Positions 33,671 to 42,763 of a DNA stretch of 64,000 nucleotides are shown here, piece after piece. The notes beneath the pieces are model-generated. The model saw only the letters and a list, made by a program, of their open reading frames with translations, had not been told where the DNA came from and made no database searches. This stretch comes from CBDBBY01 sp965205055 (GTDB lineage Bacteria > Pseudomonadota > Alphaproteobacteria > Rhodobacterales > Rhodobacteraceae). Where the stretch lies: the NCBI GenBank assembly GCA_965205055.1, contig OZ242030.1, positions 1-64,000 on the forward strand. Reading direction: 5' to 3'. Positions within the stretch are counted from its first letter, which is position 1. Every line of letters begins with the position of its first letter. Position numbers and translations under genes: made by a program.

Positions 33671-34231
33671 CTCCGTTTCATCGCGCGGATTTTGGTCGGC
33701 GCTGCGGTCTTTGCCTTGCGTTCCGCCGGAACTGGTTGGTGCGCGATGCTCGTTGTTCCGTAATGATTTTTCCATTTAGATCAACCTGTTTGCAAGTTGC
33801 GCTGTAGACCGAAGGCGCTAGTAGGGTTTACATTCACACTGCATTCGAAATTGCGGATCGTTTCAACTGAACGGCCCGGATTTCCTGAAGAGAGGGAGGC
33901 ACAACAAATGAGCCGGCTACTCACAAATGAAGGACCAGTGACAGCGGACAAGGCGCATCTTGATGCAACCTGCCGAACTCCACGCACTGAGTTCGGATGG
34001 TCCATGAACATCGCGCTGCTCAATCCGGCGACACCGCGCTCCGCGGCCTGATCGCGAAGAAGCTCGGATGTTCTCCTGCATGTTTCTCAAATGGTGCATC
34101 CGGACGGATGCTCTACGCCGCGCCCGGCCCGCTCAACAATTCTTCCTATTTTTATTAAAGGTGTTTCCTATCTGACGGGCGATTCGTGAATCTATGATTA
34201 ATCGTGATTCGATGGTTTTGGGAGCTGATGC
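33671..34231. other. About 560 bp between divergent genes, no gene seen
   Basis: It contains the promoter regions of the TerB-like gene and the methyltransferase gene. Frames in it are short and mirror-imaged. No hairpin or repeat was recognised. Confidence 0.45.
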
Positions 34232-35182
34232 ATGACAGGAATGGATTGGGTACTCGGGAACCAAGGCATGATCGAAGTGGTCTCGGAACGAGATCGTCGG
34301 GGCAAACCCTTGAGAACCGTTCTCTGTACCGAAACCGGGCTGGTCAGAAACGATCCCGTGCCGGATGACGAGGAGCTGGCGAGGTTCTACTCCGAGGAGT
34401 ATCGACTCGCATACAAGGGAGCCAGACGTCCAAGACGACGCCAGATACTGCGAAATTTCCGCCGGGTGGCGGATCACGTGCGCCAGTTCCGCGACATACT
34501 CGAACCGGCGGAAAATATTCTTGACGCGGGGGCCGGCTCGGGCGAGTTCGTATTCCTGATGCAAGCTTTGGGAAAGGAGGTTGTCGGCATCGAGCCGAAC
34601 ACGGACTATTCCGCTTGGTGCCGCGACGAACTCGGTATCGACGTGCGTACCGCATATCTTGATCCGGAACTGTTCGAGGCGGGCAGCTTTGACTTGGTGC
34701 GGCTCAACCATACGCTTGAACACCTCAATGATCCGGTAAAGTACCTCGCCATGATCAGAGATTGGCTGGCGCCCGATGGAGTGGTTTACGTCGAGGTTCC
34801 GAACATTGAGAAAGCCTGTCGTTTCCAGACGCGCGGAAACATTTTTCATTACGGACACATTTGGAACTTCAATCCTTGGACACTCCGCGCCGTGGCGGGT
34901 CTTGCCGGACTCGAAGAACTGGATGCGACGCGGAGCAGAACCGCAGGCACGACCAGCGTCGTATTTCGAAAAGGGACGGTGCGCGCGGCAGCGGATCTCG
35001 TCAACACGGAAAACGCGTCCTTGGTGCGCGACTTGATCGCCCGCCATTACGCGGGCGGATTTCGCAAGGGGAAGGCGGCGAAACCGCTTGTAAATCTGGC
35101 AGCGCGCATTGAGGAAGTGGCAAGCAGCCTCTTCGCAGGCACGCCGCGGGAAATCGGCGAAAAAGTATTTCGTTCCCTGTAG
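34232..35182 (+). CDS. Class I SAM-dependent methyltransferase
   Basis: The 316-residue protein has motif I ILDAGAGSGEFVFLM (about 93-107), an acidic residue at the end of strand 2 (GIEPNTDY), and the typical LVRLNHTLEHLNDPVKYL and YVEVPNIEKA of the Methyltransf_23/UbiG-like group. The N-terminal ETGLVRNDPVPDDEELARFY is common in methyltransferases acting on sugars or surface polysaccharides. The substrate is unknown. It is a single gene convergent with uvrB. Confidence 0.85.
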   Translation: MTGMDWVLGNQGMIEVVSERDRRGKPLRTVLCTETGLVRNDPVPDDEELARFYSEEYRLAYKGARRPRRRQILRNFRRVADHVRQFRDILEPAENILDAGAGSGEFVFLMQALGKEVVGIEPNTDYSAWCRDELGIDVRTAYLDPELFEAGSFDLVRLNHTLEHLNDPVKYLAMIRDWLAPDGVVYVEVPNIEKACRFQTRGNIFHYGHIWNFNPWTLRAVAGLAGLEELDATRSRTAGTTSVVFRKGTVRAAADLVNTENASLVRDLIARHYAGGFRKGKAAKPLVNLAARIEEVASSLFAGTPREIGEKVFRSL

Positions 35183-35336
35183 GCTGATTGCGGCGTGCAA
35201 TTTCGCTTCCTTTGTTTGGCCTGGAAGAGTGTTTCGGAGGTCGTATCAATAAGCCGAACGTGGCTTGCATCTGATTTGCGAAACGAGCCCCATCTTTGCA
35301 TTCAGAACGAATTGGCCAAGGAGTGGCGCGCAAATG

Positions 35337-37541
35337 CTATCTGCGGCGCGCGGATTTAAGTTTACTTTTTGCTTTGCCCGCAGATTTGCCTGCTTTTCCT
35401 GACTTTGAGCGCCCGCTTTTGGAAAGCGCCTCGCCGACTGCTTTGTCCACTTCAAACTGCCGGGCCAGCGGATCCTCCGCCACCTTCAATTCGACGGCCT
35501 CCAGCCGCTTGATTTCATCCCGCAGTCTCGCTGCCTCCTCGAACTCCAGATTTTCGGCGGCATGGAACATCTGGTCCCGGAGCGCATTCAGGTGCGCCTG
35601 CAGGTTGTCTCCGATCATGGGTTTGTCGATTTTCGCCGTCACGCGCGAAAGATCGGTATCGCCCTTGTAAAGCCCTTCCATCACGTCGGCGACATTCTTG
35701 CGTATCGTTTCCGGGGTAATGTCGTGGGCTGCGTTGTACGACATCTGCTTTTGCCGCCGCCGCTCCGTTTCGCCGATCGCTCGTTCCATGGAACCGGTGA
35801 CCTTGTCCGCGAACATGATGACTTTGCCGTCGGCATTTCGGGCGGCGCGCCCGATTGTTTGGATCAAGGACGTCTCGGACCGAAGGAAGCCTTCCTTGTC
35901 CGCGTCGAGTATCGCGACCAATCCGCATTCCGGAATGTCCAGCCCCTCGCGAAGCAGATTGATTCCGACAAGCACGTCGAATGCGCCGAGCCGCAAGTCC
36001 CTGAGTATTTCGATGCGCTCCAGCGTCTCAATGTCGGAATGCATGTAGCGCACCCGCAATCCTTGTTCATGAAGATATTCGGTAAGATCCTCGGCCATGC
36101 GCTTGGTCAGCGTCGTGACCAATGTGCGGTATCCCGTATCAGCGGCTTTCCGGGCTTCGACGAGCAGGTCGTCGACCTGATCGGCCACCGGTCGGACCTC
36201 GACGACGGGGTCGACAAGTCCGGTCGGCCGAATCACTTGCTCAGCGTAGGTTCCGGCAGTCTGATCGAGTTCCCAGTCGCCCGGCGTCGCGGAAACGAAG
36301 ACCGATTGAGTCCGCATCGTATCCCACTCTTCAAATTTCAGCGGCCTGTTGTCCATGCATGAAGGAAGTCGGAAACCATGCTCGGACAGTGTGAATTTCC
36401 GCCTGAAATCGCCCCTGTACATCGCGCCGAGCTGAGGAACTGTGACATGCGATTCGTCGGCGAATACGATTGAGTTGTCAGGAATGTATTCGAACAATGT
36501 CGGCGGAGGCTCTCCGGGCTTCCTGCCTGTCAGATACCGCGAATAGTTCTCGATCCCGCTGCATGAGCCGGTGGAGACGATCATCTCGAGATCGAAGTTC
36601 GTTCGTTGCTCCAGCCGTTGCGATTCGAGCAGCTTTCCCTCCTTTTCCAGTTCCGAAAGCCTATGGCGCAGTTCCGTTTTGATTTTCTCCACAGCTTGCT
36701 GAAGCGTCGGCTTCGGCGTCACATAATGCGAATTCGCATAGATCCTGATCTGCTGAAGATCATCGGTCTTCGCGCCGGTAAGGGGATCGAATTCCGAAAT
36801 GCTTTCAATCTCGTCGCCGAAAAAGGAAATCCTCCACGCGCGGTCCTCCAGATGCGCCGGCCAAAGATCAAGTACGTCTCCCCTGACTCGGAAATTGCCG
36901 CGTTGGAAGGATTGATTGTTGCGCCGGTACTGCTGGGTTACCAAGTCTGAGATCAGGCTTCGCTGATTGCATTCCTCGCCCGTGCGGAGATCGCGCGTCA
37001 TTGCGCAGTAGGTCTCGGCGGATCCGATGCCGTAGATGCAGGAAACGGAGGCTACGATGATGACGTCGTCGCGCTCGAACAGCGCCCGCGTGGCCGAATG
37101 GCGCATGCGGTCGATCTGTTCGTTGACCATCGCCTCCTTTTCAATGTAGGTATCGGATCGCGGGACGTAGGCTTCGGGCTGGTAATAGTCGTAATAGCTG
37201 ACGAAGTATTCCACGGCGTTTTCGGGAAAAAACCCCTTGAACTCCCCGAACAGCTGCGCGGCGAGCGTCTTGTTCGGGGCCAGCACGATCGCGGGGCGCT
37301 GAGTCGCTTCGATGATCTTGGCCATCGTGAAGGTCTTGCCGGTGCCCGTCGCTCCGAGCAGCACCTGACTCTGCTCGCCTTCGTACAAGCCGCCGACAAG
37401 TTCATCGATCGCGGTCGGCTGGTCGCCGGAAGGCCGGAACTCCGTGCGCATCGCGAATTTTTTTCCGCCTTCAAGCTTCGACCAAACCTGCGTCGAGCCG
37501 CTTGCCGCTGAAACGATGTCAAGATTCATAAGAATAGCCAA
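35337..37541 (-). CDS. uvrB: Excinuclease ABC subunit B
   Basis: UvrB is the damage-verifying helicase-like subunit of nucleotide excision repair. The Walker A is LLGATGTGKTF, with FVSYYDYYQPEAYVPRSDTY forming the beta-hairpin that locks DNA, DESHVTVPQ for motif II, and GINLLREGLDIPE and QTIGRAARN for motifs V and VI. The UVR domain (LRDQMFHAAENLEFEEAARL) is near 660. A Lys/Ser-rich tail ends the 734 residues. The true start may be the ATG at 37529 or the one near 37454; conservation begins at FRPSGDQPTAI. Confidence 0.96.
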   Translation of the reverse strand: MAILMNLDIVSAASGSTQVWSKLEGGKKFAMRTEFRPSGDQPTAIDELVGGLYEGEQSQVLLGATGTGKTFTMAKIIEATQRPAIVLAPNKTLAAQLFGEFKGFFPENAVEYFVSYYDYYQPEAYVPRSDTYIEKEAMVNEQIDRMRHSATRALFERDDVIIVASVSCIYGIGSAETYCAMTRDLRTGEECNQRSLISDLVTQQYRRNNQSFQRGNFRVRGDVLDLWPAHLEDRAWRISFFGDEIESISEFDPLTGAKTDDLQQIRIYANSHYVTPKPTLQQAVEKIKTELRHRLSELEKEGKLLESQRLEQRTNFDLEMIVSTGSCSGIENYSRYLTGRKPGEPPPTLFEYIPDNSIVFADESHVTVPQLGAMYRGDFRRKFTLSEHGFRLPSCMDNRPLKFEEWDTMRTQSVFVSATPGDWELDQTAGTYAEQVIRPTGLVDPVVEVRPVADQVDDLLVEARKAADTGYRTLVTTLTKRMAEDLTEYLHEQGLRVRYMHSDIETLERIEILRDLRLGAFDVLVGINLLREGLDIPECGLVAILDADKEGFLRSETSLIQTIGRAARNADGKVIMFADKVTGSMERAIGETERRRQKQMSYNAAHDITPETIRKNVADVMEGLYKGDTDLSRVTAKIDKPMIGDNLQAHLNALRDQMFHAAENLEFEEAARLRDEIKRLEAVELKVAEDPLARQFEVDKAVGEALSKSGRSKSGKAGKSAGKAKSKLKSARRR

Positions 37542-37703
37542 GAAGTGCTGCGGGCAGGCGTTTCATCGGCTTGTTGTTCCGAAATTTCCGAACTTGAGCA
37601 ACGGTTGTTCGACTTTGATCTGCCATTTCAATGTTCATTCCGAGATTGAAAGTCTGACCAAGCTTCAAATTGGATAGGAGCGGCTTCTGCAAGACCCATC
37701 TCT

Positions 37704-37868
37704 GGGTACATCCCATTTTGTTTGGATTTAGAAGGTTCGGCAAGTCGAAAGCTGGCCGCCGCTCTGCTCGCCTCCGGATGCCGTCTCGCAAGCCTGCGTC
37801 GGCTTGGCTTCCTCAAATTGGCGGCTGCTCGCGTCGCAGCCGACCGACCGAAAGGAACGGGATGCCCC
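37704..37868 (-). repeat. Short element family A, full copy (inverted, diverged)
   Basis: The 165-bp copy begins GGGTACATCCCATTTTGTTT and ends GGAACGGGATGCCCC. Read from the right it shows CGGCTGCGACGCG, GAGGAAGCC and GGCGAGCAGAG as in other copies. Nothing else was recognised between it and the gene at 38121. Confidence 0.6.
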
Positions 37869-38120
37869 GATTGCTCGAACGGAAAATATTCTGGCGGGCT
37901 TGGACCGGCCGGATGAGCCGCCCGATGGTCGGTCCGAGCTCGAGAACGCCGCGCAAGCTGTCGTCTTCCGCGCCGAGCCTTTGCGAAAAACGGATGGACG
38001 GCCCGCGCGGAGCGATGTAGAGTACAGGAGAATGAAGCGGCAATTCGCGCCGAACGGATTGGCGATGCGGCGTCCGGCCCGATGCGCGCCTGATGAACGT
38101 CTTGCGACGGGAATTGGGCA

Positions 38121-38402
38121 GTGAGCGAGCCGACGATCCGTGAGGTTTCCAAGGAACTGGCGACGCTGAGGGAACAGATGAACACGCACCAAGCGAAGTA
38201 TGAAGGTGCTTTGGACAGATTCCACGCCGCTATGTCGAAAAACGACGCCGCCTTCGAAAGGCTCCGGACCGACATGGCGAAGCGGGATGCCGACGCGGCG
38301 CACCGCGAAATCATCCGCTTGCGATGGGAGATCGGCATATGGATCGCCGGCGTTCTCGTTACAATCGCGGCGTTGGGAATCTTCATCCGTTTGGCGATCT
38401 GA
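38121..38402 (+). CDS. Small coiled-coil protein with C-terminal membrane anchor
   Basis: The 93-residue protein starts at GTG 38121. Residues 5-70 form a heptad-like amphipathic helix (VSKELATLREQMNTHQAKYE), followed by a single hydrophobic segment (WIAGVLVTIAALGIFIRLAI) at the end. The layout resembles DUF1640-type coiled-coil/membrane proteins often found near mobile elements. Family elements A lie on both sides (37704 and 38515), so it may be cargo of, or survivor within, a mobile block. Confidence 0.6.
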   Translation: MSEPTIREVSKELATLREQMNTHQAKYEGALDRFHAAMSKNDAAFERLRTDMAKRDADAAHREIIRLRWEIGIWIAGVLVTIAALGIFIRLAI

Positions 38403-38514
38403 CGCGTTGCGGCGTGCGGCACGCCAATGCCTGCGCTCCTTGGCTGAACGCGCCGACAAGATTTCCGCATTCCGCATCCTTCGCAACGCGCGGCTCCAAG
38501 ACCTTCGGGGAACC

Positions 38515-38680
38515 GGGCGCATCCCGATTTTTTGGTCAATCGATTGCGGCGCGGCGATCTTCTCCAATCGATGATTTCGCGCCTGCGACTGGTTTCCACG
38601 CGGCATTCGCGGCGAGCGGGATGTCGGCTTCGGCTTCCGACCAGCGGCGCCATGTCCGATCAGAAAGTATGGAACGCACC
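38515..38680 (+). repeat. Short element family A, full copy
   Basis: The 166-bp copy starts GGGCGCATCCCGATTTTTTG and ends GAAAGTATGGAACGCACC. The interior shows CTCCAATCGATGA and GGCGAGCGGGATGTCGG as in the other copies. Confidence 0.65.
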
Positions 38681-38767
38681 ACATATCTCTTCGGCGCTTG
38701 CCCGAATCATTGAATTTTTGTTCATTCATGTGGTAGGAGTTGTGCGTTGGTCGTAAGGATTCATTGG

Positions 38768-39079
38768 ATGGGCGCACGGATTTACAAGCCTGCAAGAACG
38801 GCGATGCAGTCGGGCACAGCGATGACGAAGCGTTGGATCCTTGAGTTTGATCCGGCAAGCGCAAGAAGACTGGATCCGCTTATGGGATGGACGAGTTCCG
38901 ACGACATGCGCTCGCAGGTGCGGCTGGAATTCGACTCGAAGGAAGCGGCCATACAGTACGCGGAGAAGCGCAGCATTCCGTACACGGTTTCGAATCCGAA
39001 AGCACGCCGCCCGGTCGTTCGGCAGCGCGGATACGCGGAGAACTTCGCGCACAACCGCCGCGAGGCGTGGACGCACTGA
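38768..39079 (+). CDS. NDUFS4-like (ETC complex I subunit) protein
   Basis: The 103-residue protein from the ATG at 38768 matches the ETC complex I subunit conserved region (NDUFS4/18-kDa), an accessory subunit of NADH:quinone oxidoreductase typical of alphaproteobacteria and mitochondria. Motifs are ARIYKPARTAMQSG, WILEFDP, DPLMGWTSSDDM, VRLEFDSKEAAIQYAEK and YAENFAHNRREAWTH. The seven upstream codons are not conserved. As usual it is encoded away from the main nuo operon. Confidence 0.9.
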   Translation: MGARIYKPARTAMQSGTAMTKRWILEFDPASARRLDPLMGWTSSDDMRSQVRLEFDSKEAAIQYAEKRSIPYTVSNPKARRPVVRQRGYAENFAHNRREAWTH

Positions 39080-39229
39080 ATTCGGCTTTTGCGCAGCGGG
39101 CGGCATGTTCACCCGCGCTTCCGGCCTTGCGGAATTTGCAAGTGACCAAGCCTCTTCCGTCACGCAACTGATTCCCTGCGCGGGCGGCGGCGAGGGCGGT
39201 TATCGAGAAGTGAGTTGACCTGAACTTCA

Positions 39230-39608
39230 AGGCGCAAAACACAAGTTTTTCCTTGTCAGTAACGTGATTCTCGGAATCCCGCCTGCCAGCCGCTGGGAAC
39301 AGTTTCGCCGGATTGATGTTCAGGAGATCGAAGGCTTTCTGCTGATCGGGCGTCGGGGTCGTGACCAGCTTCACGCTTTCGGAGCCGCCGACGGAGCCGT
39401 CGTTCAGAGCGACGGGCGAGAGATCTGCGAACGGAGTGTGGAAGCTGTGCACGGCTGTTTTGTCCGGCGTGCTTTTGCTCGCGGCTTGGCTGCGTGATCG
39501 CTGTACGGCTGCTCTGAACGCGTGCGTGGTCGTGGCGAACCTGTCCCGTAGCGCATCCTTCCATTTCAATGAAAAGATAACACGATCAAAACCAAGGATC
39601 GAACGCAT
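39230..39608 (-). pseudogene. Possible C-terminal remnant of a transposase
   Basis: The minus strand reads ILGFDRVIFSLKWKDALRDR, a Ser/Arg/Ala-rich linker, then FHTPFADLSPVALN and TPTPDQQKAFDLLNINPAKL. The layout (ADL..., then P-T-P-x-Q-x-x-AF-x-LL) resembles the ends of IS1634-type transposases; this is an impression that a search should test. The frame continues into the opposite strand of the NDUFS4 gene without conserved content. It marks the left border of the catabolic island. Confidence 0.35.
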
Positions 39609-39638
39609 AGGCGCCGAACGCCGAAAGCGAGGGTCCGC

Positions 39639-40652
39639 TCAGGGTTCCAGAAGCTCCCGGATGTTGGCATCCAGTTGCGCCGTAAAGCCACGATCGTTTC
39701 CGGGGTTGGCGGCGCAGTGGCCGAACTCGGACAGGACCGGTCTGAAGCTGGCATTGGGGATATGCTGAGCCTCGAACGCATTGTCCTCGGGCGGGAAATA
39801 GAGGTCCTGGGCGCAGGGCATCAGAATTGCCCGGGCACGGATCGAACCGAGCGCTGCTATGAAATCTCCCCGAAACGCAGGACCGGCGCTGACGTCGCCG
39901 GCCTGCCAGGTGGCCAGCTTGGAGAGCAGATTGTTCGCGTCCCAGTTGGCGGCGTGGTCTTCGGCCCAGTCATCCAGCAGCGCGGCGATGCTGTCATATC
40001 CGATCTCGCGATAGCGCGCATTGCGATAGAAAGCCTGAGAGAACGCCCAGCCGGCGTAAACTCGGCCGAAGGCCTTCAGCCCTTCGACGGGCTGCGTCTC
40101 ATAGTGCCCGTCATTCCAGACAGGATCGGCGCAGAGCGCGGCCTTGACCCCTTCGAGGAAGACGAAGTTGTGCGGCGAAGTGCGGGCCGAGGCGCAGAAC
40201 GGCAGGATCGCTTTGACCATATCCGGGTGTTGAACGGCCCATTGGTAGGACTGGCATCCGGCCATGGACCAGCCGAGAACCAATGCAATCTCTTGCACGC
40301 CCAGCCGTTCGGTCAGCAGCCGGTGCTGCGCGGCAATGTTGTCGCGGAACGTAATCAGCGGAAAATTCCCGCCCCCCTGCGCTCCGTCCGCATTGCTGGG
40401 GGACGAGGACAGCCCGTTTCCGAACAGGTTGATCGAAACGATGAAATGCCGCGCAGGATCCAGCGCGCGGCCGGGGCCGAAGAACCCCTCGTTGCGGGCA
40501 TGGGTGCCGGTGTAGAAGGTGGGCATGACCACGACGTTGTCGCCCGCATCTGACATCGCGCCATACGTCTGATAGGCCAGCCGGGCGTCGCGCAGCGTTT
40601 CTCCGGACGATAGCGGGAAATCCCCAAGCTCGAAAATCCCGTGTGGCTGCAT
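39639..40652 (-). CDS. Alpha/beta hydrolase, MetX (homoserine O-acetyltransferase)-like
   Basis: The 337-residue alpha/beta hydrolase of the homoserine O-acetyltransferase group has ARLAYQTYGAM, the nucleophile elbow GWSMAGCQSYQW (Ser near 150), the acid in PCAQDLYFPPED and the His in SEFGHCAANPG. MetX itself acts in methionine synthesis, but no met genes are near and the gene closes the BCCT operon, so it more likely hydrolyses or acylates an intermediate of the island's pathway. A long palindrome separates it from the transporter gene. Confidence 0.8.
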   Translation of the reverse strand: MQPHGIFELGDFPLSSGETLRDARLAYQTYGAMSDAGDNVVVMPTFYTGTHARNEGFFGPGRALDPARHFIVSINLFGNGLSSSPSNADGAQGGGNFPLITFRDNIAAQHRLLTERLGVQEIALVLGWSMAGCQSYQWAVQHPDMVKAILPFCASARTSPHNFVFLEGVKAALCADPVWNDGHYETQPVEGLKAFGRVYAGWAFSQAFYRNARYREIGYDSIAALLDDWAEDHAANWDANNLLSKLATWQAGDVSAGPAFRGDFIAALGSIRARAILMPCAQDLYFPPEDNAFEAQHIPNASFRPVLSEFGHCAANPGNDRGFTAQLDANIRELLEP

Positions 40653-40719
40653 GATGAGATCGCCTGGATTGGAACTGTGCCGGTCCGGTGCTGAAGATGC
40701 CCGGTTGGTCCTTGGTGCG

Positions 40720-40751
40720 ATGTGACCCGGGCCGCGCGGCCCGGGTCACAT
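40720..40751 (-). terminator. 32-bp perfect palindrome between BCCT and hydrolase genes
   Basis: The half-site ATGTGACCCGGGCCGC is followed directly by its exact inverted copy. It would form a very stable hairpin in the BCCT-hydrolase transcript. On the minus strand no T-run follows, so it may attenuate or stabilise rather than fully terminate. Confidence 0.5.
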
Positions 40752-40757
40752 GCTATT

Positions 40758-42410
40758 TTATTCCGCAGGGTTTGCGGTGCTCGTGGACTGCCGGGCGCGC
40801 ATGCCGTCCCGGATAACCGCCTTGAACAGGGCAATGCCCATCAGTGCCATGACGATCGAGAACGGCAGCGCTCCGATGATCATCGCGGTGTTGATGGCGC
40901 CCAGGCCCCCGGCCAGCAGCAGCGCTCCGATCACCAGTGTCAACGCGCCGCCCCACACGATGATGTGCATTTTGGGCTTTTGACGGGCATCGCCGCCTGC
41001 TGCGATGGTGTTGATGATCAGAACCGCCGAGTCCGCCGATGTCACCAGATAGGTCAGCAGCAGAACGACGATGATGATCGACATCAGCAGTGCTATGGTC
41101 GGCGACAGCATGAAGTTGATCATCGCAAACAGCTGCGACGAGATGCCGACGCCGGTGATCGCGTCTCCTGCGCCGCCGTTCAGCGTCAGGTCGATGGCCG
41201 TGCCGCCCACGACTGTGAACCAGATGAAGCACATTAGAGACGGTACGATCATCGCGCCCAGCACGAACTCGCGGAAAGTGCGCCCGCGCGAGATGCGCGC
41301 CAGGAACAGCCCCACAAACGGAGCAAAGGCGATCCACCAGGCCCAGTAGAAGATGGTCCAGCCGCCCTGCCAGCCCGCAAGCTGACTTGCGACGCTTTCC
41401 GCGTTTCCGTCCGCCTTCCAGACGGTGACGGCCATCGCGGGCAGATTGATGATGTAGTCCCAGAGCCCGACAAACATGCTGCTCAGTGCGAACAGCGTCG
41501 AACCGAAAACCAGGAAGAACGCCAGCAGGAAGAAGGACAGGCCCATGTTCAGGTTGGACAGCCACTTGATGCCTTTGCCGACGCCGGACACGGCCGAAAG
41601 GGTCGAAGCGCCCATCACGATCGCCAAGGCTAGGATCATCGCGATATTGGTCGGCGAGCCTTCCTCATTCATCATCCAGTTCGCTCCGGTGATGTTGAAC
41701 ACGCCCGAAGCGAATTGAGACACGCCATACCCCAAGGTCACGGACATGCCGAGGATGGTTGCGATGACTGAAACGATGTCGATCACATGCCCCAGAGGGC
41801 CGGACAGCGCCTTCCCGAAGATCGGCGTCAGACCCGACCGGATGGTCAGCGGCAGACCGCGCGAGTAGCAGAAAAAGGCCAGCGTCAGACCGACGATGGC
41901 ATAACATCCCCAAGCCGAAAGGCCCCAATGCATGAACGACCACTGATACGCGGACCGAATGGAACTTTCAGTGCTGCCTTCGGCCAGTCCCTGAATGACC
42001 ACTGGGTTCGTCGCAAAGTGATACAGCGGCTCCGCCGTGGCATAGGTCAGCATCCCGATGCCGATCCCTGCACCGAACATCATGGAGAACCAGGAGAAGT
42101 TCGAAAACTCGGGCTTTTCGTCAGGCGTACCCAGCTTGATCTTGCCGGCCGCCGGCCAGAGGGCCAGCACGACGCACACGACGATGTAGAACGCCATGAC
42201 GTACATGTACCAAGATCCGGTGTTGGCATCGATGGCGCTGCGGACGCTTTTCAGCGCGTTTCCGGCCTGTTCCGGCCAGATCGCCGCCCAAAGGATCAGC
42301 AGCCCGATCAGGATCTTCGATCCCAAGGCCACCATCCTGTTGAAGCCACGATAAAATCCGCCGTCTTCCGTGACGATAGGCAGTTCCGTAAGAGGTGGGT
42401 TTATTGACAT
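40758..42410 (-). CDS. BCCT-family betaine/carnitine/choline transporter
   Basis: The 550-residue secondary transporter has 12 predicted membrane segments. Diagnostic motifs are FSMMFGAGIGIGMLTYATAE and MHWGLSAWGCYAIVGLTLAF, with the Trp/Gly-rich substrate region. BCCT proteins import quaternary amines such as glycine betaine, carnitine or choline by Na+ or H+ symport or exchange. The ATG at 42410 is chosen since AGGAAGGA lies at proper spacing; an ATG two codons earlier is too close to it. It supplies the island's probable substrate. Confidence 0.92.
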   Translation of the reverse strand: MSINPPLTELPIVTEDGGFYRGFNRMVALGSKILIGLLILWAAIWPEQAGNALKSVRSAIDANTGSWYMYVMAFYIVVCVVLALWPAAGKIKLGTPDEKPEFSNFSWFSMMFGAGIGIGMLTYATAEPLYHFATNPVVIQGLAEGSTESSIRSAYQWSFMHWGLSAWGCYAIVGLTLAFFCYSRGLPLTIRSGLTPIFGKALSGPLGHVIDIVSVIATILGMSVTLGYGVSQFASGVFNITGANWMMNEEGSPTNIAMILALAIVMGASTLSAVSGVGKGIKWLSNLNMGLSFFLLAFFLVFGSTLFALSSMFVGLWDYIINLPAMAVTVWKADGNAESVASQLAGWQGGWTIFYWAWWIAFAPFVGLFLARISRGRTFREFVLGAMIVPSLMCFIWFTVVGGTAIDLTLNGGAGDAITGVGISSQLFAMINFMLSPTIALLMSIIIVVLLLTYLVTSADSAVLIINTIAAGGDARQKPKMHIIVWGGALTLVIGALLLAGGLGAINTAMIIGALPFSIVMALMGIALFKAVIRDGMRARQSTSTANPAE

Positions 42411-42695
42411 TTTCATTCCTTCCTATTTGAACTTTTCCCAGTTCATGTCTGTGAGGGAAAGGGTGCCACCGCCTCCGTTCAAATGGACCCGGCGGCTAAG
42501 GCCGTTGCGTGCTACTTTTCGGAGCATGACTACGCATTGCAACGGATTCGGCCGGTCCACTCCGGTCGATCTCTCAGGGTCAATGCTGCGACGAGATTGT
42601 ACAGCATAGTACAGCTTGTCAAAGCGTAAGGTGGCGAGCCCATCTCTGAATACTCGCGCCGACTTCTCCGGCAGAGAACCTCGGCGATATGCCAC

Positions 42696-42713
42696 GGGGA
42701 CCGCCCGGTCCCC
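42696..42713 (-). terminator. GC-rich hairpin after the glutamine-synthetase-like gene
   Basis: The 7-bp stem GGGGACC / GGTCCCC with a 4-base loop lies 50 bp past the stop. No T-run follows on the minus strand. The rest of the 345-bp gap before the BCCT start holds nothing recognisable apart from the transporter's presumed promoter. Confidence 0.4.
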
Positions 42714-42763
42714 GCGGTCGTTCAAAGCATCTGGACGTGTGTCTCGCACGACAGATCCGGCTG

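Noticed and set aside
33236..33775. Calling the TerB-like gene a tellurite-resistance determinant
   Set aside because: No terA, terC, terD or terZ genes are nearby; TerB-like domain proteins are common without any link to tellurite.
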